A stretch of DNA of 64,000 nucleotides. Origin: JABJAG01 sp038137215. Lineage in GTDB: Bacteria; Pseudomonadota; Alphaproteobacteria; UBA6615. Numbering within the stretch: position 1 is the stretch's first letter; each line of letters begins with the position of its first letter. A program made the position numbers and the translations under genes. Of this stretch, positions 8,348 to 17,472 are shown piece by piece. The notes beneath the pieces are model-generated. The model saw nothing but the letters and a program-made list of their open reading frames with translations, did not search any database and was not told where the DNA came from. The stretch spans positions 1 through 64,000 of the forward strand of contig JAYQBG010000011.1 of the NCBI GenBank assembly GCA_038137215.1, written 5' to 3'.

Positions 8348-9144
8348 GGTGAAAGAACCTCGATTTGCTCGGGATGTGTCACATCGATCATGGGGCCATT
8401 GCGCGATTTGAGCCAGCCGCGCACCTGGACCTTGCGGCCCTTGTAGTCCTCGAAACTGATGCCGGCGGCCTGGAAGCGTTTCCAGTGTCCGGGGGCGATG
8501 GCAATCGTGAAATCCGTCCGCCAGTCGGCCCCGAAATTGAGATAAGTCCACCCGCGAATCTGCGCCGTCTCGCGCACCCGCCCCTCGACCAGGGCAAACC
8601 TTTCCAGGTGATCGGCGCTGCCGTCCGGGTCCAGAACCACATAATAGGGGAGTGTCCATATCCCGCGGCCGGCCGCACGGGCGCGGGTTTCATATGCCAG
8701 CATTTCCGCGACAAGAGCCCGGTTGTCGGGAAAACTGTAAACCCGGGCCAGGCCCGTTTCGAGCAGGCGTTGCTGAACCCAGGTGCCGTCGGGAAGGAAC
8801 AGGTGGGCGAGAAACCGGTTGTACCGGTCCACCTTCTGGCCTCCGAAGGCCAGGGTCACGGTCTTCCCGCGCACCATGTCTTCCAGGGCCTGTTTGGCTT
8901 CGTCGGCAAGGGGCCATTTCTCGAAGCCGGGTCGGCCCAGCGGCAGCTTGGGCGCCTGGATTCCGACCAGCCGGACCTGTCGCCCATTGTCGAGGCGAAT
9001 GGTGTTGTCATCGACAACCTCGACGACAACACCGGACGAACCCGGCGCGAGCCGATCGGCAAGCGCATCGGGGATCTCGGCATATGCCTGCGCAGCGCTC
9101 GCGAACAGCGCAAACAGAACTGTTATGTGAGGCAACAGCTTCAT
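8344..9144 (-). CDS. thermonuclease-family (SNase-like) protein, secreted
   Basis: 266 residues with a signal peptide (LLPHITVLFALFASAAQAYA). The staphylococcal nuclease OB-fold is visible: VVEVVDDNTIRLDNGRQVRLVGIQAP, then KVDRYNRFLAHLFLPDGTWVQQRLLETGLARVY in two conserved blocks. The catalytic Arg/Asp/Glu positions of the family appear at least partly kept (RLVGI, DRYNR). The C-terminal 90 residues form a second OB-like segment (VEGRVRETAQIRGWTYLNFG). Periplasmic nucleic-acid degradation is the family inference. It overlaps the M48 protease gene by 4 bases. Confidence 0.88.
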   Translation of the reverse strand: MKLLPHITVLFALFASAAQAYAEIPDALADRLAPGSSGVVVEVVDDNTIRLDNGRQVRLVGIQAPKLPLGRPGFEKWPLADEAKQALEDMVRGKTVTLAFGGQKVDRYNRFLAHLFLPDGTWVQQRLLETGLARVYSFPDNRALVAEMLAYETRARAAGRGIWTLPYYVVLDPDGSADHLERFALVEGRVRETAQIRGWTYLNFGADWRTDFTIAIAPGHWKRFQAAGISFEDYKGRKVQVRGWLKSRNGPMIDVTHPEQIEVLSP

Positions 9145-9271
9145 AGTGACCAGTATAACGATTTACACGTCCGAGCGTTGCAGTCCGGCAAGGCGAATTC
9201 ATGGCGGGTCTGGTTGACAAACCGCAGGGCTCTGCGCCCTGATGCAGGCTTTGCGTCATGGGAGTCCTGCG

Positions 9272-10219
9272 TTGCGCACCGCTCTGTTTGCCGATATCGA
9301 GCCGCATGCGCATGGTCGCCTTGCGCTCGACAACGGCCACGACATGTACTGGGAGGAAAGCGGCCGACCGGATGGCGTGCCGGTCGTCTTCATACATGGT
9401 GGGCCGGGTGCCGGGACGATGCCGGCACATCGGCGGTTTTTCGACCCGGACCATTTCCGGATTATCCTGTTCGATCAGCGCGGGGCCGGGCGCTCCACCC
9501 CGCAGGCGAGTGTCGAGGCCAACACCACCGCGCACCTGATCCGGGATATGGAAACACTGCGGGACTATCTGGAGGTGGATCGGTGGCACCTCTTCGGCGG
9601 GTCCTGGGGGTCAACCCTGGCCCTTGCCTATGCGCAGGCTTGGCCCGCGCGCTGCCTTGGTCTCGTGCTGCGCGGGGTGTTTACCTGCTCGCCCCGCGAG
9701 GTGGATTGGTTTCTTCACGGCATGGGACGGCTGTTTCCCGACGCGTGGCAGGACTTCGCCAAGGCGATTCCCGAAGATGAGCGGGGCGATCTTCTGGCGG
9801 CCTATCGGAAGCGTCTCAATGACCCGGATGCCGAAATCCATATGCCGGCCGCGCTAAACTGGGTGCGTTACGAGGCGCGGTGTTCGACCCTGAAGCCCAA
9901 TCCCGATGCGGTTCGCGCCATTTCGGCGTCCACGGGAACGCTGGCGCTGGCCCGTATCGAGGCACACTATTTGGCTCATGAGGCCTTTCTGAAGCCCGAC
10001 CAGCTTTTTGCGGAACTCGATGCCATCCGGGGCATTCCCGCGCATATTGTGCACGGCCGTTACGATGTGGTGTGTCCCATCGAAACAGCCTATCGGCTGG
10101 CCCGTGCCTGGCCGGATGCTGAGTTCACGATTGTCCCTGATGCCGGACATTCGGCCCTGGAGAAGGGCACCCGCGCCGCGCTTGTTGACGCTGTCGAGGG
10201 TTTGAAACAGGTCGTCTGA
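9272..10219 (+). CDS. pip: prolyl iminopeptidase
   Basis: An alpha/beta hydrolase of family S33 that releases N-terminal proline from peptides. HGGPGAG (oxyanion region), the nucleophile elbow GGSWGS, the acid in GRYDVVCP and the catalytic His in DAGHS are all present. I chose TTG 9272 (LRTALFADIEPHAHGRLAL) because a GGAG lies 7 bases upstream and the family normally starts at this motif. An ATG at 9242 gives 10 extra residues with no good ribosome site. It is a single gene with 88 bases before the lipid A deacylase gene. Confidence 0.93.
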   Translation: MRTALFADIEPHAHGRLALDNGHDMYWEESGRPDGVPVVFIHGGPGAGTMPAHRRFFDPDHFRIILFDQRGAGRSTPQASVEANTTAHLIRDMETLRDYLEVDRWHLFGGSWGSTLALAYAQAWPARCLGLVLRGVFTCSPREVDWFLHGMGRLFPDAWQDFAKAIPEDERGDLLAAYRKRLNDPDAEIHMPAALNWVRYEARCSTLKPNPDAVRAISASTGTLALARIEAHYLAHEAFLKPDQLFAELDAIRGIPAHIVHGRYDVVCPIETAYRLARAWPDAEFTIVPDAGHSALEKGTRAALVDAVEGLKQVV

Positions 10220-10307
10220 GGGCAATCAGAACGGTTTTCGTGTGTAGCCCGATACCCTATGATGCTGCCAACATATAATCAGCCTTGTCTGATATTGGGG
10301 GTTCAAG

Positions 10308-10814
10308 TTGGGTATATGGACGAAAATCGCTGCATGCGCGGTGGCAATGGCGGTCGCCTTTTCAACGCCGGCCATGGCCGACGACCCGGACTTCATCGTC
10401 GTGGGTGGCGGCTGGTACGACTTCAATGACGACCAGGATGCATTCGACTTCCGCCTCGAATACCGCTCCGGTTACAAGGCGCTCGGCTTTCTCAAGCCCT
10501 GGGCCGGGATCGAAGCGACGACCGAACAGGCCGTCTATGGCGCGGTGGGCGTTCTGACCGATATCTATTTCGGGCGCCGTTGGGTCTTCACACCGAGCTT
10601 CGGCGCCGGGCTTTACGCCGATGGCAACGGCAAGGATCTGGGCCACACGATCGAATTCCGGTCCCAGCTGGAATTTGGCTACCGCTTCGATGACCGTTCG
10701 CGTGTTTCCCTGGCGGTAAGCCACATCTCGAATGCAGGGCTGGGCGACAGCAATCCGGGAACCGAGATCGCCACGATCTACTACCACGTGCCGCTGGAAG
10801 ACATTGTCAACTAG
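10308..10814 (+). CDS. acyloxyacyl hydrolase (PagL-like lipid A deacylase)
   Basis: 168 residues: signal peptide (AACAVAMAVAFSTPAMA) followed by alternating beta strands of a small outer membrane barrel. The PagL active-site region is seen as AVSHISNAGLGDSNPGTE near residues 142-159, with the His and Ser of the His-Ser-Glu triad and a Glu close by. PagL removes the 3-O acyl chain of lipid A in the outer leaflet. TTG 10308, preceded by GGGGG, is the only sensible start in frame before the signal peptide. Confidence 0.88.
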   Translation: MGIWTKIAACAVAMAVAFSTPAMADDPDFIVVGGGWYDFNDDQDAFDFRLEYRSGYKALGFLKPWAGIEATTEQAVYGAVGVLTDIYFGRRWVFTPSFGAGLYADGNGKDLGHTIEFRSQLEFGYRFDDRSRVSLAVSHISNAGLGDSNPGTEIATIYYHVPLEDIVN

Positions 10815-10832
10815 CATCGTCCGGCCCGTTGC

Positions 10833-11609
10833 ATGACGGCAGCGCTGGTCACGGGTGCGGCCCAGCGGATCGGGCGGAGCATTGCACTGGGCCTGGCGGC
10901 TGACGGATGGCATGTGGTCGTGCACTACAACCGGTCTTCGGCGGATGCCGATGCAACCGTTGCCGAAATTATCCGGACGGGCGGGAAGGCCACGGCCCTG
11001 CCCGCTGATCTTGGTGACCCGCAGGCCTGCAGCGGTCTGGTCCGCGAAGCGTCTGCGCAGACAGGTGGCCTGACCTGTCTGGTCAACAATGCCTCGCTGT
11101 TTGTCGAGGACCGTATAGACGACGTCTCGGCGGCGGGCTTCGATGACATCCTGGCGGTCAATCTGCGTGCACCGGTTCTGCTGTCGCAGGCCTTCGCGGT
11201 ACAGTTGCCGGAGGGCGAAGACGGCGTGATCGTCAATATTCTCGATCAGAAACTGGCAAACACGAACCCTGATTTCCTGAGCTACTCGTTGTCCAAATAC
11301 GGCCTTGCGGGTCTGACCGATATGCTGGCCATGGCCCTTGGTCCGGCGATCCGGGTCTGCGGCGTGGCGCCGGGCCTGAGTTTGCCCAGCGGCGATCAGA
11401 CAGACTCCCAGTTCGCCTCGGTTCACCAACGCACGCCGCTCGACAGGGGTTCCACCCCACAGGATGTGAGCGATGCCGTGCGTTATCTCGTGGGTGCGCG
11501 CGCCGTCACCGGGGAAACCATCCTGGTGGATGGCGGGCAACATTTGGTGCGCAGCGAGCGGGACGTTATGTTCCTCGATCGCGCTCCGGATCAGGACTCT
11601 TCAAAATGA
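10833..11609 (+). CDS. folM: short-chain reductase, probable dihydromonapterin/dihydrofolate reductase FolM
   Basis: 258 residues of the SDR superfamily. Cofactor motif TGAAQRIGRSIA (pteridine reductase type TGxxxRxG), NNAS motif, catalytic YSLSK (Tyr-x3-Lys). FolM reduces dihydromonapterin and dihydrofolate with NADPH. The stop overlaps the start of folB in ATGA, and the folM-folB pair in one operon supports a pterin role over a generic SDR. Specificity is still inferred from neighbourhood. Confidence 0.85.
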   Translation: MTAALVTGAAQRIGRSIALGLAADGWHVVVHYNRSSADADATVAEIIRTGGKATALPADLGDPQACSGLVREASAQTGGLTCLVNNASLFVEDRIDDVSAAGFDDILAVNLRAPVLLSQAFAVQLPEGEDGVIVNILDQKLANTNPDFLSYSLSKYGLAGLTDMLAMALGPAIRVCGVAPGLSLPSGDQTDSQFASVHQRTPLDRGSTPQDVSDAVRYLVGARAVTGETILVDGGQHLVRSERDVMFLDRAPDQDSSK

Positions 11610-12034
11610 ACGCACTTATAGCCGATACGGTTGTTTCAGATCCTGTGGAGCAGCGCCTGCTCGAAGGTGGATCGGAGATTCGGAAGATATTTTTCCGGAA
11701 CCTGTCCGTCGATGTCCGTATGGGTGTCCATGACCACGAACAGGGCCGCACCCAGCCGCTGAGCATCAATATGGTGCTTTACATGCGCGCCGATACCGCA
11801 CCGAAGACCGACAGCTTTTCGGAAGTCTTTGACTACGATCAGATTCGCACCGGCGTTCTGGAATTCGTCGCCGCGCGGCATATCAATCTGCAGGAAACGC
11901 TGGTCGAACAGATTGCCGAGTTTGCGCTGGGCTTTGATCAGGTCCTGGCCATTCGTGTCTCGACCGAGAAGACCGATGTCTATCCGAATTGCGACGGTGT
12001 GGGATACGAGCTGACCCGCATCCGCCCCGACTGA
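11606..12034 (+). CDS. folB: dihydroneopterin aldolase family protein
   Basis: 142 residues of the FolB/FolX family. Features include IFFRNLSVDVRMGVHDHEQGRTQPLSINMVLY, the active-site FDYDQIR and NLQETLVEQIAEFAL blocks, and a C-terminal VSTEKTDVYPNCDGVGYELTR. The family converts dihydroneopterin to hydroxymethyldihydropterin in folate synthesis or epimerises the triphosphate. The 28-residue leader before IFFRN is longer than usual. It overlaps folM by 4 bases. Confidence 0.88.
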   Translation: MNALIADTVVSDPVEQRLLEGGSEIRKIFFRNLSVDVRMGVHDHEQGRTQPLSINMVLYMRADTAPKTDSFSEVFDYDQIRTGVLEFVAARHINLQETLVEQIAEFALGFDQVLAIRVSTEKTDVYPNCDGVGYELTRIRPD

Positions 12035-12066
12035 GCAGGCCCCCGCAGACCGCAAGGAGATCCATC

Positions 12067-12954
12067 ATGAGCCTCGACTGGCCGACAGACCGTATCGACT
12101 ATCAACCGATTCACGGACGCAAGCCCCTGCCGCTGCCCGAAGGCCGCAAGGTTGTGGTCTGGCCCTGCATCAATGTGGAGAACTGGGTGATCGACGCGCC
12201 GATGCCGCGCACGGTTGTCAATCCGCCCGGCAGCGTCGAGAAGTCCGTGCCCGACATTCCAAACTGGGCCTGGCACGAATATGGCCAGCGCGTCGGCTTC
12301 TGGCGTCTCAAGCGCATCTTCGACGAGTTCGGGGCGCGCGGCACTCTGGTGCTCAACGGCACGGTCTGTGACGTCTATCCGCAGATCGTCGATGCCTGCC
12401 TCGACTCCGGCTGGGACCTGTGCGGCCATGGCTGGATCCAACGGGCCTTGCCCGCTGTCGAGGATCAGGAGGACATGATCCATCGGGTGTTCGCCAAGCT
12501 GAAGGAATATTCCGGCAAGCCGCCCAAGGGATGGCTGGGACCGGCGCTGGCCGAGACCCACGATACCGTGGACTGGCTGCATGACGCAGGCTTCGAGTAT
12601 GTGGCCGACTGGGTGATGGACTATCAGCCGGTTGAGCTGCGGACCAAGAACGGTTCGATTGTGGGCCTGCCCTATACGCAGGAACTCAACGATCTGGCGA
12701 TGCAGCTTATTCAGGGCCACCGGGCCCAGGAATACGGCGACCGGGCCATCCGGGAATTCGATCAGTTGATCGAAGACGCCACCGCCGAGCCGGGCTCGAC
12801 CCGTATCATGTGCTTTACCCTGCACCCCTACATCATGGGCGTCCCCCACCGGGCGCGTGAAATCCGCCGTATCCTCGAGCATGTCTGCAACCGGGACGAC
12901 ACCTTTGTGTGGACCGGCGAAGAGATCCTCGACTGGTACAAGTCGGTTCGTTAG
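12067..12954 (+). CDS. polysaccharide deacetylase family protein
   Basis: 295 residues with a NodB-like barrel. VWPCINVENW, KRIFDEFGARGTLVLNG and DLCGHGWIQRAL match the PuuE/allantoinase-like branch, in which the metal His pairs differ from chitin deacetylases. Substrate is therefore uncertain: cyclic amide hydrolysis is as possible as sugar deacetylation. Start ATG 12067 follows AAGGAG with a 6-base spacer. It is downstream of folB with a short gap. Confidence 0.87.
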   Translation: MSLDWPTDRIDYQPIHGRKPLPLPEGRKVVVWPCINVENWVIDAPMPRTVVNPPGSVEKSVPDIPNWAWHEYGQRVGFWRLKRIFDEFGARGTLVLNGTVCDVYPQIVDACLDSGWDLCGHGWIQRALPAVEDQEDMIHRVFAKLKEYSGKPPKGWLGPALAETHDTVDWLHDAGFEYVADWVMDYQPVELRTKNGSIVGLPYTQELNDLAMQLIQGHRAQEYGDRAIREFDQLIEDATAEPGSTRIMCFTLHPYIMGVPHRAREIRRILEHVCNRDDTFVWTGEEILDWYKSVR

Positions 12955-12964
12955 GGACAGAAAA

Positions 12965-13006
12965 GTCGGGCCGGACCAGGCTATCGGGGAACAGTCCTGG
13001 TCCGAC
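12965..13006 (+). terminator. possible stem-loop after polysaccharide deacetylase gene
   Basis: CGGACCAGG (12972-12980) pairs with CCTGGTCCG (12996-13004) across a 15-base loop. There is no clear T-run after it, so a terminator role is weak. The rest of 12955-13213 holds no gene that I can see. Confidence 0.35.
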
Positions 13007-13213
13007 CCTTGTATGACGCGACCTTGGGGGGAGACGAAGTCTCGATGAAGGCCGGCCATGGATGACACTGACGAACGCATTGTGCTTGTGTCGTAGTATT
13101 TACGCAGGACATGCCCGATCGGATCACGTCGGTGACGGCATGATCTGGAGCGGAACGGGCGCGTAGAGACTCGCAGTGAGAATCACAGCGCGCAACAGCA
13201 ATCCGGGCAAACC

Positions 13214-13993
13214 ATGAACGAGCCGAACAACAACGCGAAAGTTGCCTGGGTGACCGGTGCCAGTCAGGGTATCGGCGCAGCGGTGACCCGGCGTCTGGCC
13301 GCTGACGGCTGGACCGTCGCGGCCAGCGCGCGCAGCGCGGAGAAGCTGGAGGCGCTTTCCGACGAAGCGGAGGGCCTGCCGGGATCGATCATTGCGTTCG
13401 AGCTCGATGTCACGGATCCCGAGGCCTCGGCGCAGGTCTTTGCTGACATAGAGAGCCGGCTTGGCCCTGTCGATCTGGCAATCCTCAATGCCGGTACGCA
13501 TCAGCCGATTGACGGTGCTGAATTTGCGGTGGAGCCGGTCCGCAAGCTGGTCGAGGTCAATCTGATGGGAACCGTGCACTGCCTGGCGCCTGTCATCGAC
13601 GCCTTTGTTGCGCGGGAGGCCGGCCGCATTGCCGTGGTGGCATCGCTGGCAGGCTATCGCGGATTGCCGACTTCGAGCGGATATGGCGCATCCAAGGCCG
13701 GGCTGATCAATATGTGTGAAGCGCTGCGGCCCGAGCTCGCATCCAGGAATGTAAGGATGTTCTGCATCACGCCCGGCTTCGTGAAAACGCCGCTGACGGA
13801 CAAGAACCCGTTTCCGATGCCGTTCCTGATTGATGCGGAAACGGCGGCGGCGCGGATCGTCAGGGGTGTGGACGGACGCGGGTTCGAGATCACCTTCCCG
13901 CGCCGTTTCGCCTACATCATGAAATGTCTGCGGATCCTGCCCTATGCACTGTATTTTGCGCTGATCCGGCGCACGGTGCCCCGGCGTGACTGA
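13214..13993 (+). CDS. SDR family oxidoreductase
   Basis: 259 residues with the NAD(P) motif TGASQGIG, an NAG motif (ILNAGTHQP), the catalytic Ser strand (VVASLAGYRG) and YGASK (Tyr-x3-Lys). The C-terminal 35 residues (FPRRFAYIMKCLRILPYALYFALIRR) are hydrophobic and basic, so it may sit on the membrane. SDRs of this type often accompany cyclopropane fatty acid synthase clusters. Here it faces the cfa operon and its stop touches the cfa stop (TGATCA). Substrate unknown. Confidence 0.85.
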   Translation: MNEPNNNAKVAWVTGASQGIGAAVTRRLAADGWTVAASARSAEKLEALSDEAEGLPGSIIAFELDVTDPEASAQVFADIESRLGPVDLAILNAGTHQPIDGAEFAVEPVRKLVEVNLMGTVHCLAPVIDAFVAREAGRIAVVASLAGYRGLPTSSGYGASKAGLINMCEALRPELASRNVRMFCITPGFVKTPLTDKNPFPMPFLIDAETAAARIVRGVDGRGFEITFPRRFAYIMKCLRILPYALYFALIRRTVPRRD

Positions 13994-15232
13994 TCAGGAC
14001 GGCGTCAGCCGGAACTGGCCGACGGAAATCGTCCCGGCCCTGAACCCGGCCTCGCAGTAGCAGAGGTAATAGCGCCACAATCTGCGGAACCGCTCATCGA
14101 AACCCATCGGCGCTATGTCGGGCCATTTCGCTTCGAAGTTTTCCCGCCAGCGCCGCAGCGTTTCGGCGTAATCGCGGCCGAACATGTTGGACTGGTCGAG
14201 GTTCAGTCCGACAGCCGCCGCCGATTCTGCAAACACCTCTTCCGAAGGCAGCATGCCCCCGGGGAACACACGCATCTGAATGAAATCCGGGTTCTTCCGG
14301 TACTGCTCGAAGCGCTTGTTCTCGATGGTGATCACCTGGAGTGCGGCCAGCCCCCCGGCGCGCAAGCGTTGTGCGAGGGTCTGGAAGAAGATCGGCCAGT
14401 ACTGTTCGCCGACGGCTTCGAACATTTCGATGGAGGCGATCTTGTCGAACGTGCCCGGGACATCCCGGTAATCCTGGAGCCGGATTTCGACCCGATCCGT
14501 CAATCCGGCCTCGGCCACCTTTTGCCGTGCCCATTCCGCCTGGGCGGGGGAGACGGTCAGGGCGGTCACGCGGCAGCCATATGTCGATGCCGCATGGATC
14601 GCAAAGGCACCCCAGCCGCATCCCACCTCCAGAAGATGGTCGTCCGGCTGCAGGTCGAGCATCTTTGCGAGGTTGTCGAATTTTCGGACCTGCGCCGTCG
14701 TCAGAGATTCCTCTTCGCTTTCGAAGCAGGCCGAGGAATAGGTCATGCTCGGGTCCAGCCATTGGGCGTAGAACGCATTGCCCAGGTCGTAATGCGCCGC
14801 AATGTTGCGGCGGCTGCCGGTTTTGGTGTTTGCCCGGCCCCGGTGCCGCAGGCGTGAAAGAACCCGGCCCAGGGAATACCGCGGCTCAATCTCACGGTTG
14901 AAACTGTGAATATTCTGCGCGCAGAGCTCGATCACGGCCGTCAGGTCGTCGGAATCCCAGTCTTCGTCGATATAGGAATCCGCCAGGCCGAGGGAACCGC
15001 CGAACAGGGCGCGGCGTGCCGCGCGGGTGCGGTTCACGAGAATTTCGGCATCTGGCCCGGCATGTGCGCCCTGAGCCTGAAACAGGTCACCGCCGGGCAA
15101 CTCGATCGAGAGCGATCCGCATTCCAGGGCTGAACTCAGCCGCCCGACAAAGGTGCGGAAGGCACGATGCCGGAGCGTCTCGGCGTTACGGGTGGTGGGT
15201 GTCTGGGTATCAGTCTGTGCGTACTCTGACAT
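13994..15232 (-). CDS. cfa: cyclopropane-fatty-acyl-phospholipid synthase
   Basis: 412 residues from ATG 15232. The SAM-binding region LLEVGCGWGAFAIHAA lies near residue 200, and the FEAVGEQYWPIFFQTL block and the active-site region (QVITIE, DFIQMRVFPGGMLPS) are typical. It adds a methylene bridge to unsaturated phospholipid acyl chains using SAM. The 23-base overlap with DUF1365 upstream shows one operon. In Rhodobacter-type bacteria this gene belongs to the RpoE/ChrR singlet-oxygen regulon, and the promoter at 17390-17418 fits. Confidence 0.93.
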   Translation of the reverse strand: MSEYAQTDTQTPTTRNAETLRHRAFRTFVGRLSSALECGSLSIELPGGDLFQAQGAHAGPDAEILVNRTRAARRALFGGSLGLADSYIDEDWDSDDLTAVIELCAQNIHSFNREIEPRYSLGRVLSRLRHRGRANTKTGSRRNIAAHYDLGNAFYAQWLDPSMTYSSACFESEEESLTTAQVRKFDNLAKMLDLQPDDHLLEVGCGWGAFAIHAASTYGCRVTALTVSPAQAEWARQKVAEAGLTDRVEIRLQDYRDVPGTFDKIASIEMFEAVGEQYWPIFFQTLAQRLRAGGLAALQVITIENKRFEQYRKNPDFIQMRVFPGGMLPSEEVFAESAAAVGLNLDQSNMFGRDYAETLRRWRENFEAKWPDIAPMGFDERFRRLWRYYLCYCEAGFRAGTISVGQFRLTPS

Positions 15233-16016
15233 CAGGCAACGATCCGGAATGACGAAGAATGGAGACCGAGCTGGCTGGCTTCGGTGGGTGGCGAAAGACG
15301 GGCGTGCGTTTGAGCCAGAGTTTAAGTGCGTCCCAGTGAATTCCAACCATAACTTTGATCGTCAGAAGGGGAAACCTCACGAATGTGGATGACAGGAACC
15401 CGTCGGTCATGCCTGTGCGGCTTCCATGAAAGGTGGCCGCCAGCAGATCGCCCTCGCTGTCGGTCTCGCGAATGGCGATGCTCGCATGATCATCCGGGTT
15501 CCGCAGGGCGATGTGATACCGGCAGTCCATCGGAATGAACGGGGAGACATAGAGGTTTTTGTCGAAGCTGTGATGAACGACGGTGCCCGCGTCATCCTCG
15601 ACCGGCAGCAGATAGGTATGGGTTTCGTGAAAGGTGTTCGACACTTCGTAGAGGGCGGCCTTGAACTGGCCGTCCCGGTCGAAACAGTAGAACACCGAAA
15701 TCGGATTGAACACGTAACCCAGAATGCGCGGCAGGCAGAGCAGCCGGACCCGTCCGCCCGGAATCTCGATGCCGGCCTTGGCCAGTTGTCCGTCCACCCA
15801 GCTCCGCAGGTCCGAACCGTCGCGCGGTCCGTGATCGCGGTCGTGAAACGAGAACAACCCGGCTCGGTTGTAACCGAACAGGCGCAGGGAGCGGTCAAGT
15901 GCCGGGAGTTCGTCGAGATCGAGCAGAAGATAGAAGACGCGATACCGAAGCCGGTGCGCCCGGGGCCGTTTGCGGGCGTGGACGACAAGCCCGGTATAGG
16001 CGGCCGAATGGCTCAT
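15210..16016 (-). CDS. DUF1365 family protein
   Basis: 268 residues. The family motifs are clear: VVHARKRPRAHRLRYRVFYLLLDLDELP at the start, YVFNPISVFYCFD, and EVSNTFHETHTYLLP. Members occur in ChrR/RpoE regulons next to cfa and a flavin oxidoreductase and may take part in fatty acid modification; biochemical role unproven. It overlaps both neighbours (4 bases with the oxidoreductase, 23 with cfa). Confidence 0.92.
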   Translation of the reverse strand: MSHSAAYTGLVVHARKRPRAHRLRYRVFYLLLDLDELPALDRSLRLFGYNRAGLFSFHDRDHGPRDGSDLRSWVDGQLAKAGIEIPGGRVRLLCLPRILGYVFNPISVFYCFDRDGQFKAALYEVSNTFHETHTYLLPVEDDAGTVVHHSFDKNLYVSPFIPMDCRYHIALRNPDDHASIAIRETDSEGDLLAATFHGSRTGMTDGFLSSTFVRFPLLTIKVMVGIHWDALKLWLKRTPVFRHPPKPASSVSILRHSGSLPDVRVRTD

Positions 16017-17359
16017 AGCGCAGCCAACAGGGGTTCTTCCGGTTCGGCGAGGGGCAACTGCATCCGGTCCGACGGGTAGGGAAGGTTCCAGGGCCGGGAG
16101 ACATCCCCGAGCACTTCGCCGACGGCGAGCCCGGACTGCAGGGCATCCTCATGGAACCCGTAGCCGAAATAGCTGCCGCAGAACCATGTGTTCCGGTGCC
16201 CCTGCAAACGCCAAAGTTCCGGCTGCGCGCTCAGGGCGGCGCTGTCGAACAGGGGGTGGTGGTAGTTGAACTCGGCCACGCGCCGTGCCTCTTCCGGCGG
16301 CGTTGCCGGGTTGAGCGTCAGGAACACGTTCTGTTTGGCCGGAAGATTCTGGAGCCGGTTCAGCCAGTAGCTCACCTCCGGCGGACGCGCCGATTCGGAG
16401 CGGGTGTCTGCGAGATAGTTCCAGCTTGCCCAGACGGATTTTCGTTTCGGCATCAATGACGCGTCGTGATGCAGATAGGCCCGGTTCTCACTATAGCGGA
16501 TGGCGCCGAGGATATTGCGTTCGTCGAGGGAAGCATCCGAAAGCATATCCAGCGTGTCGTCGGCATGGGTTGCCATCACCACGTGGTCGAAACTGTGCCG
16601 GCGGCCCTGACCGTCTTCCAACACGACACCGGCACCTGTTCGCGCGACTTTGACGACCGGACAATTTCGATAAATCCGGTCGGAAAAGGACGCGGTCAGT
16701 TTCTCGACATAGGACCGGCTGCCGCCGCTCACCGTGCGCCACTTCATCCGGTCCTGGAGATTGAGCAGGTCATGGCTTTCGAAGAAACGGATGAAGGACT
16801 CCGCCGGGTAGCTTTCCATGTCCTCAGCCCGCGCAGACCAGATCGCCGCCCCCATGGGCAGAAGATGATCGCGCGCGAAGTCACGCCCGTAGTTTTCGCG
16901 TTGCAGGTATTGGCCGAGTGTCAGGCCCGCCAACGCGCCGTTCGCAAGATCCACGGGCGCCTGCGCGTAGAAACGCCTGATGCCCCGGAGAATCGCCCAG
17001 AAGCCCGGCCGCATCAGGTTGCGGGGCTGCCCGAACAGGCCGCGGGGAACATCGCTCGAATATTCCAGGCGGCCGCCGTCCAGCGACACGCCGAACGACA
17101 TGTCGCCGGTCTGGGTTTCGACGTCGAAATGCCGGAACAGCGCGACCAGATTTCCGTAGTTCTTCTCATTGTAAACAATGAAACCGGTATCGACCGGGAT
17201 CTCCCGGCCGTCCAGTTCGACATCGACCGTGTTGGTGTGGCCGCCCGTCCAGCTGGCGCGCTCGAACACGGTGACCTGATGACGTCGCGCAAGGAGCCAG
17301 GCCGCCGAAAGGCCCGCAATTCCGGTCCCGACGATAGCGATATTTTTTTTGTTGTGCAT
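16013..17359 (-). CDS. NAD(P)/FAD-dependent oxidoreductase (amine oxidase superfamily)
   Basis: 448 residues. N-terminal dinucleotide motif IAIVGTGIAGLSAAWLLA with VTVFER downstream, then TNTVDVELDGREIPVDTGFIVYN; the C-terminus has a second FAD motif (NTWFCGSYFGYGFHEDALQSGLAVGEVL). This is the flavoprotein that accompanies DUF1365 and cfa in singlet-oxygen regulons. ATG 17359 gives the motif at residue 7; a GTG at 17371 is in frame as an alternative. It is the first gene of the operon, with a TGATCC-N18-TAAGG promoter 30 bases upstream. Confidence 0.9.
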   Translation of the reverse strand: MHNKKNIAIVGTGIAGLSAAWLLARRHQVTVFERASWTGGHTNTVDVELDGREIPVDTGFIVYNEKNYGNLVALFRHFDVETQTGDMSFGVSLDGGRLEYSSDVPRGLFGQPRNLMRPGFWAILRGIRRFYAQAPVDLANGALAGLTLGQYLQRENYGRDFARDHLLPMGAAIWSARAEDMESYPAESFIRFFESHDLLNLQDRMKWRTVSGGSRSYVEKLTASFSDRIYRNCPVVKVARTGAGVVLEDGQGRRHSFDHVVMATHADDTLDMLSDASLDERNILGAIRYSENRAYLHHDASLMPKRKSVWASWNYLADTRSESARPPEVSYWLNRLQNLPAKQNVFLTLNPATPPEEARRVAEFNYHHPLFDSAALSAQPELWRLQGHRNTWFCGSYFGYGFHEDALQSGLAVGEVLGDVSRPWNLPYPSDRMQLPLAEPEEPLLAAL

Positions 17360-17389
17360 CAAGGTTACCACAGGAAAAAGTAGTTATAC

Positions 17390-17418
17390 CCTTACGCGTG
17401 ACGCAGCGTAATGGATCA
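17390..17418 (-). promoter_or_regulatory. RpoE-type promoter for the oxidoreductase-DUF1365-cfa operon
   Basis: On the minus strand TGATCC (17418-17413), exactly 18 bases, then TAAGG (17394-17390). This matches the known singlet-oxygen RpoE consensus of alphaproteobacteria (TGATCC-N18-TAAGA). It lies immediately before the first operon gene. Confidence 0.8.
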
Positions 17419-17472
17419 AGTGACGGGCGCGCCAAAGGCTGTCGTTATTTCGTCGGGCTTGATCGACCGATG

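Noticed and set aside
15233..15346. Longer cfa start (38 extra codons)
   Set aside because: They would run deep into DUF1365 and do not look like the family; ATG 15232 fits.
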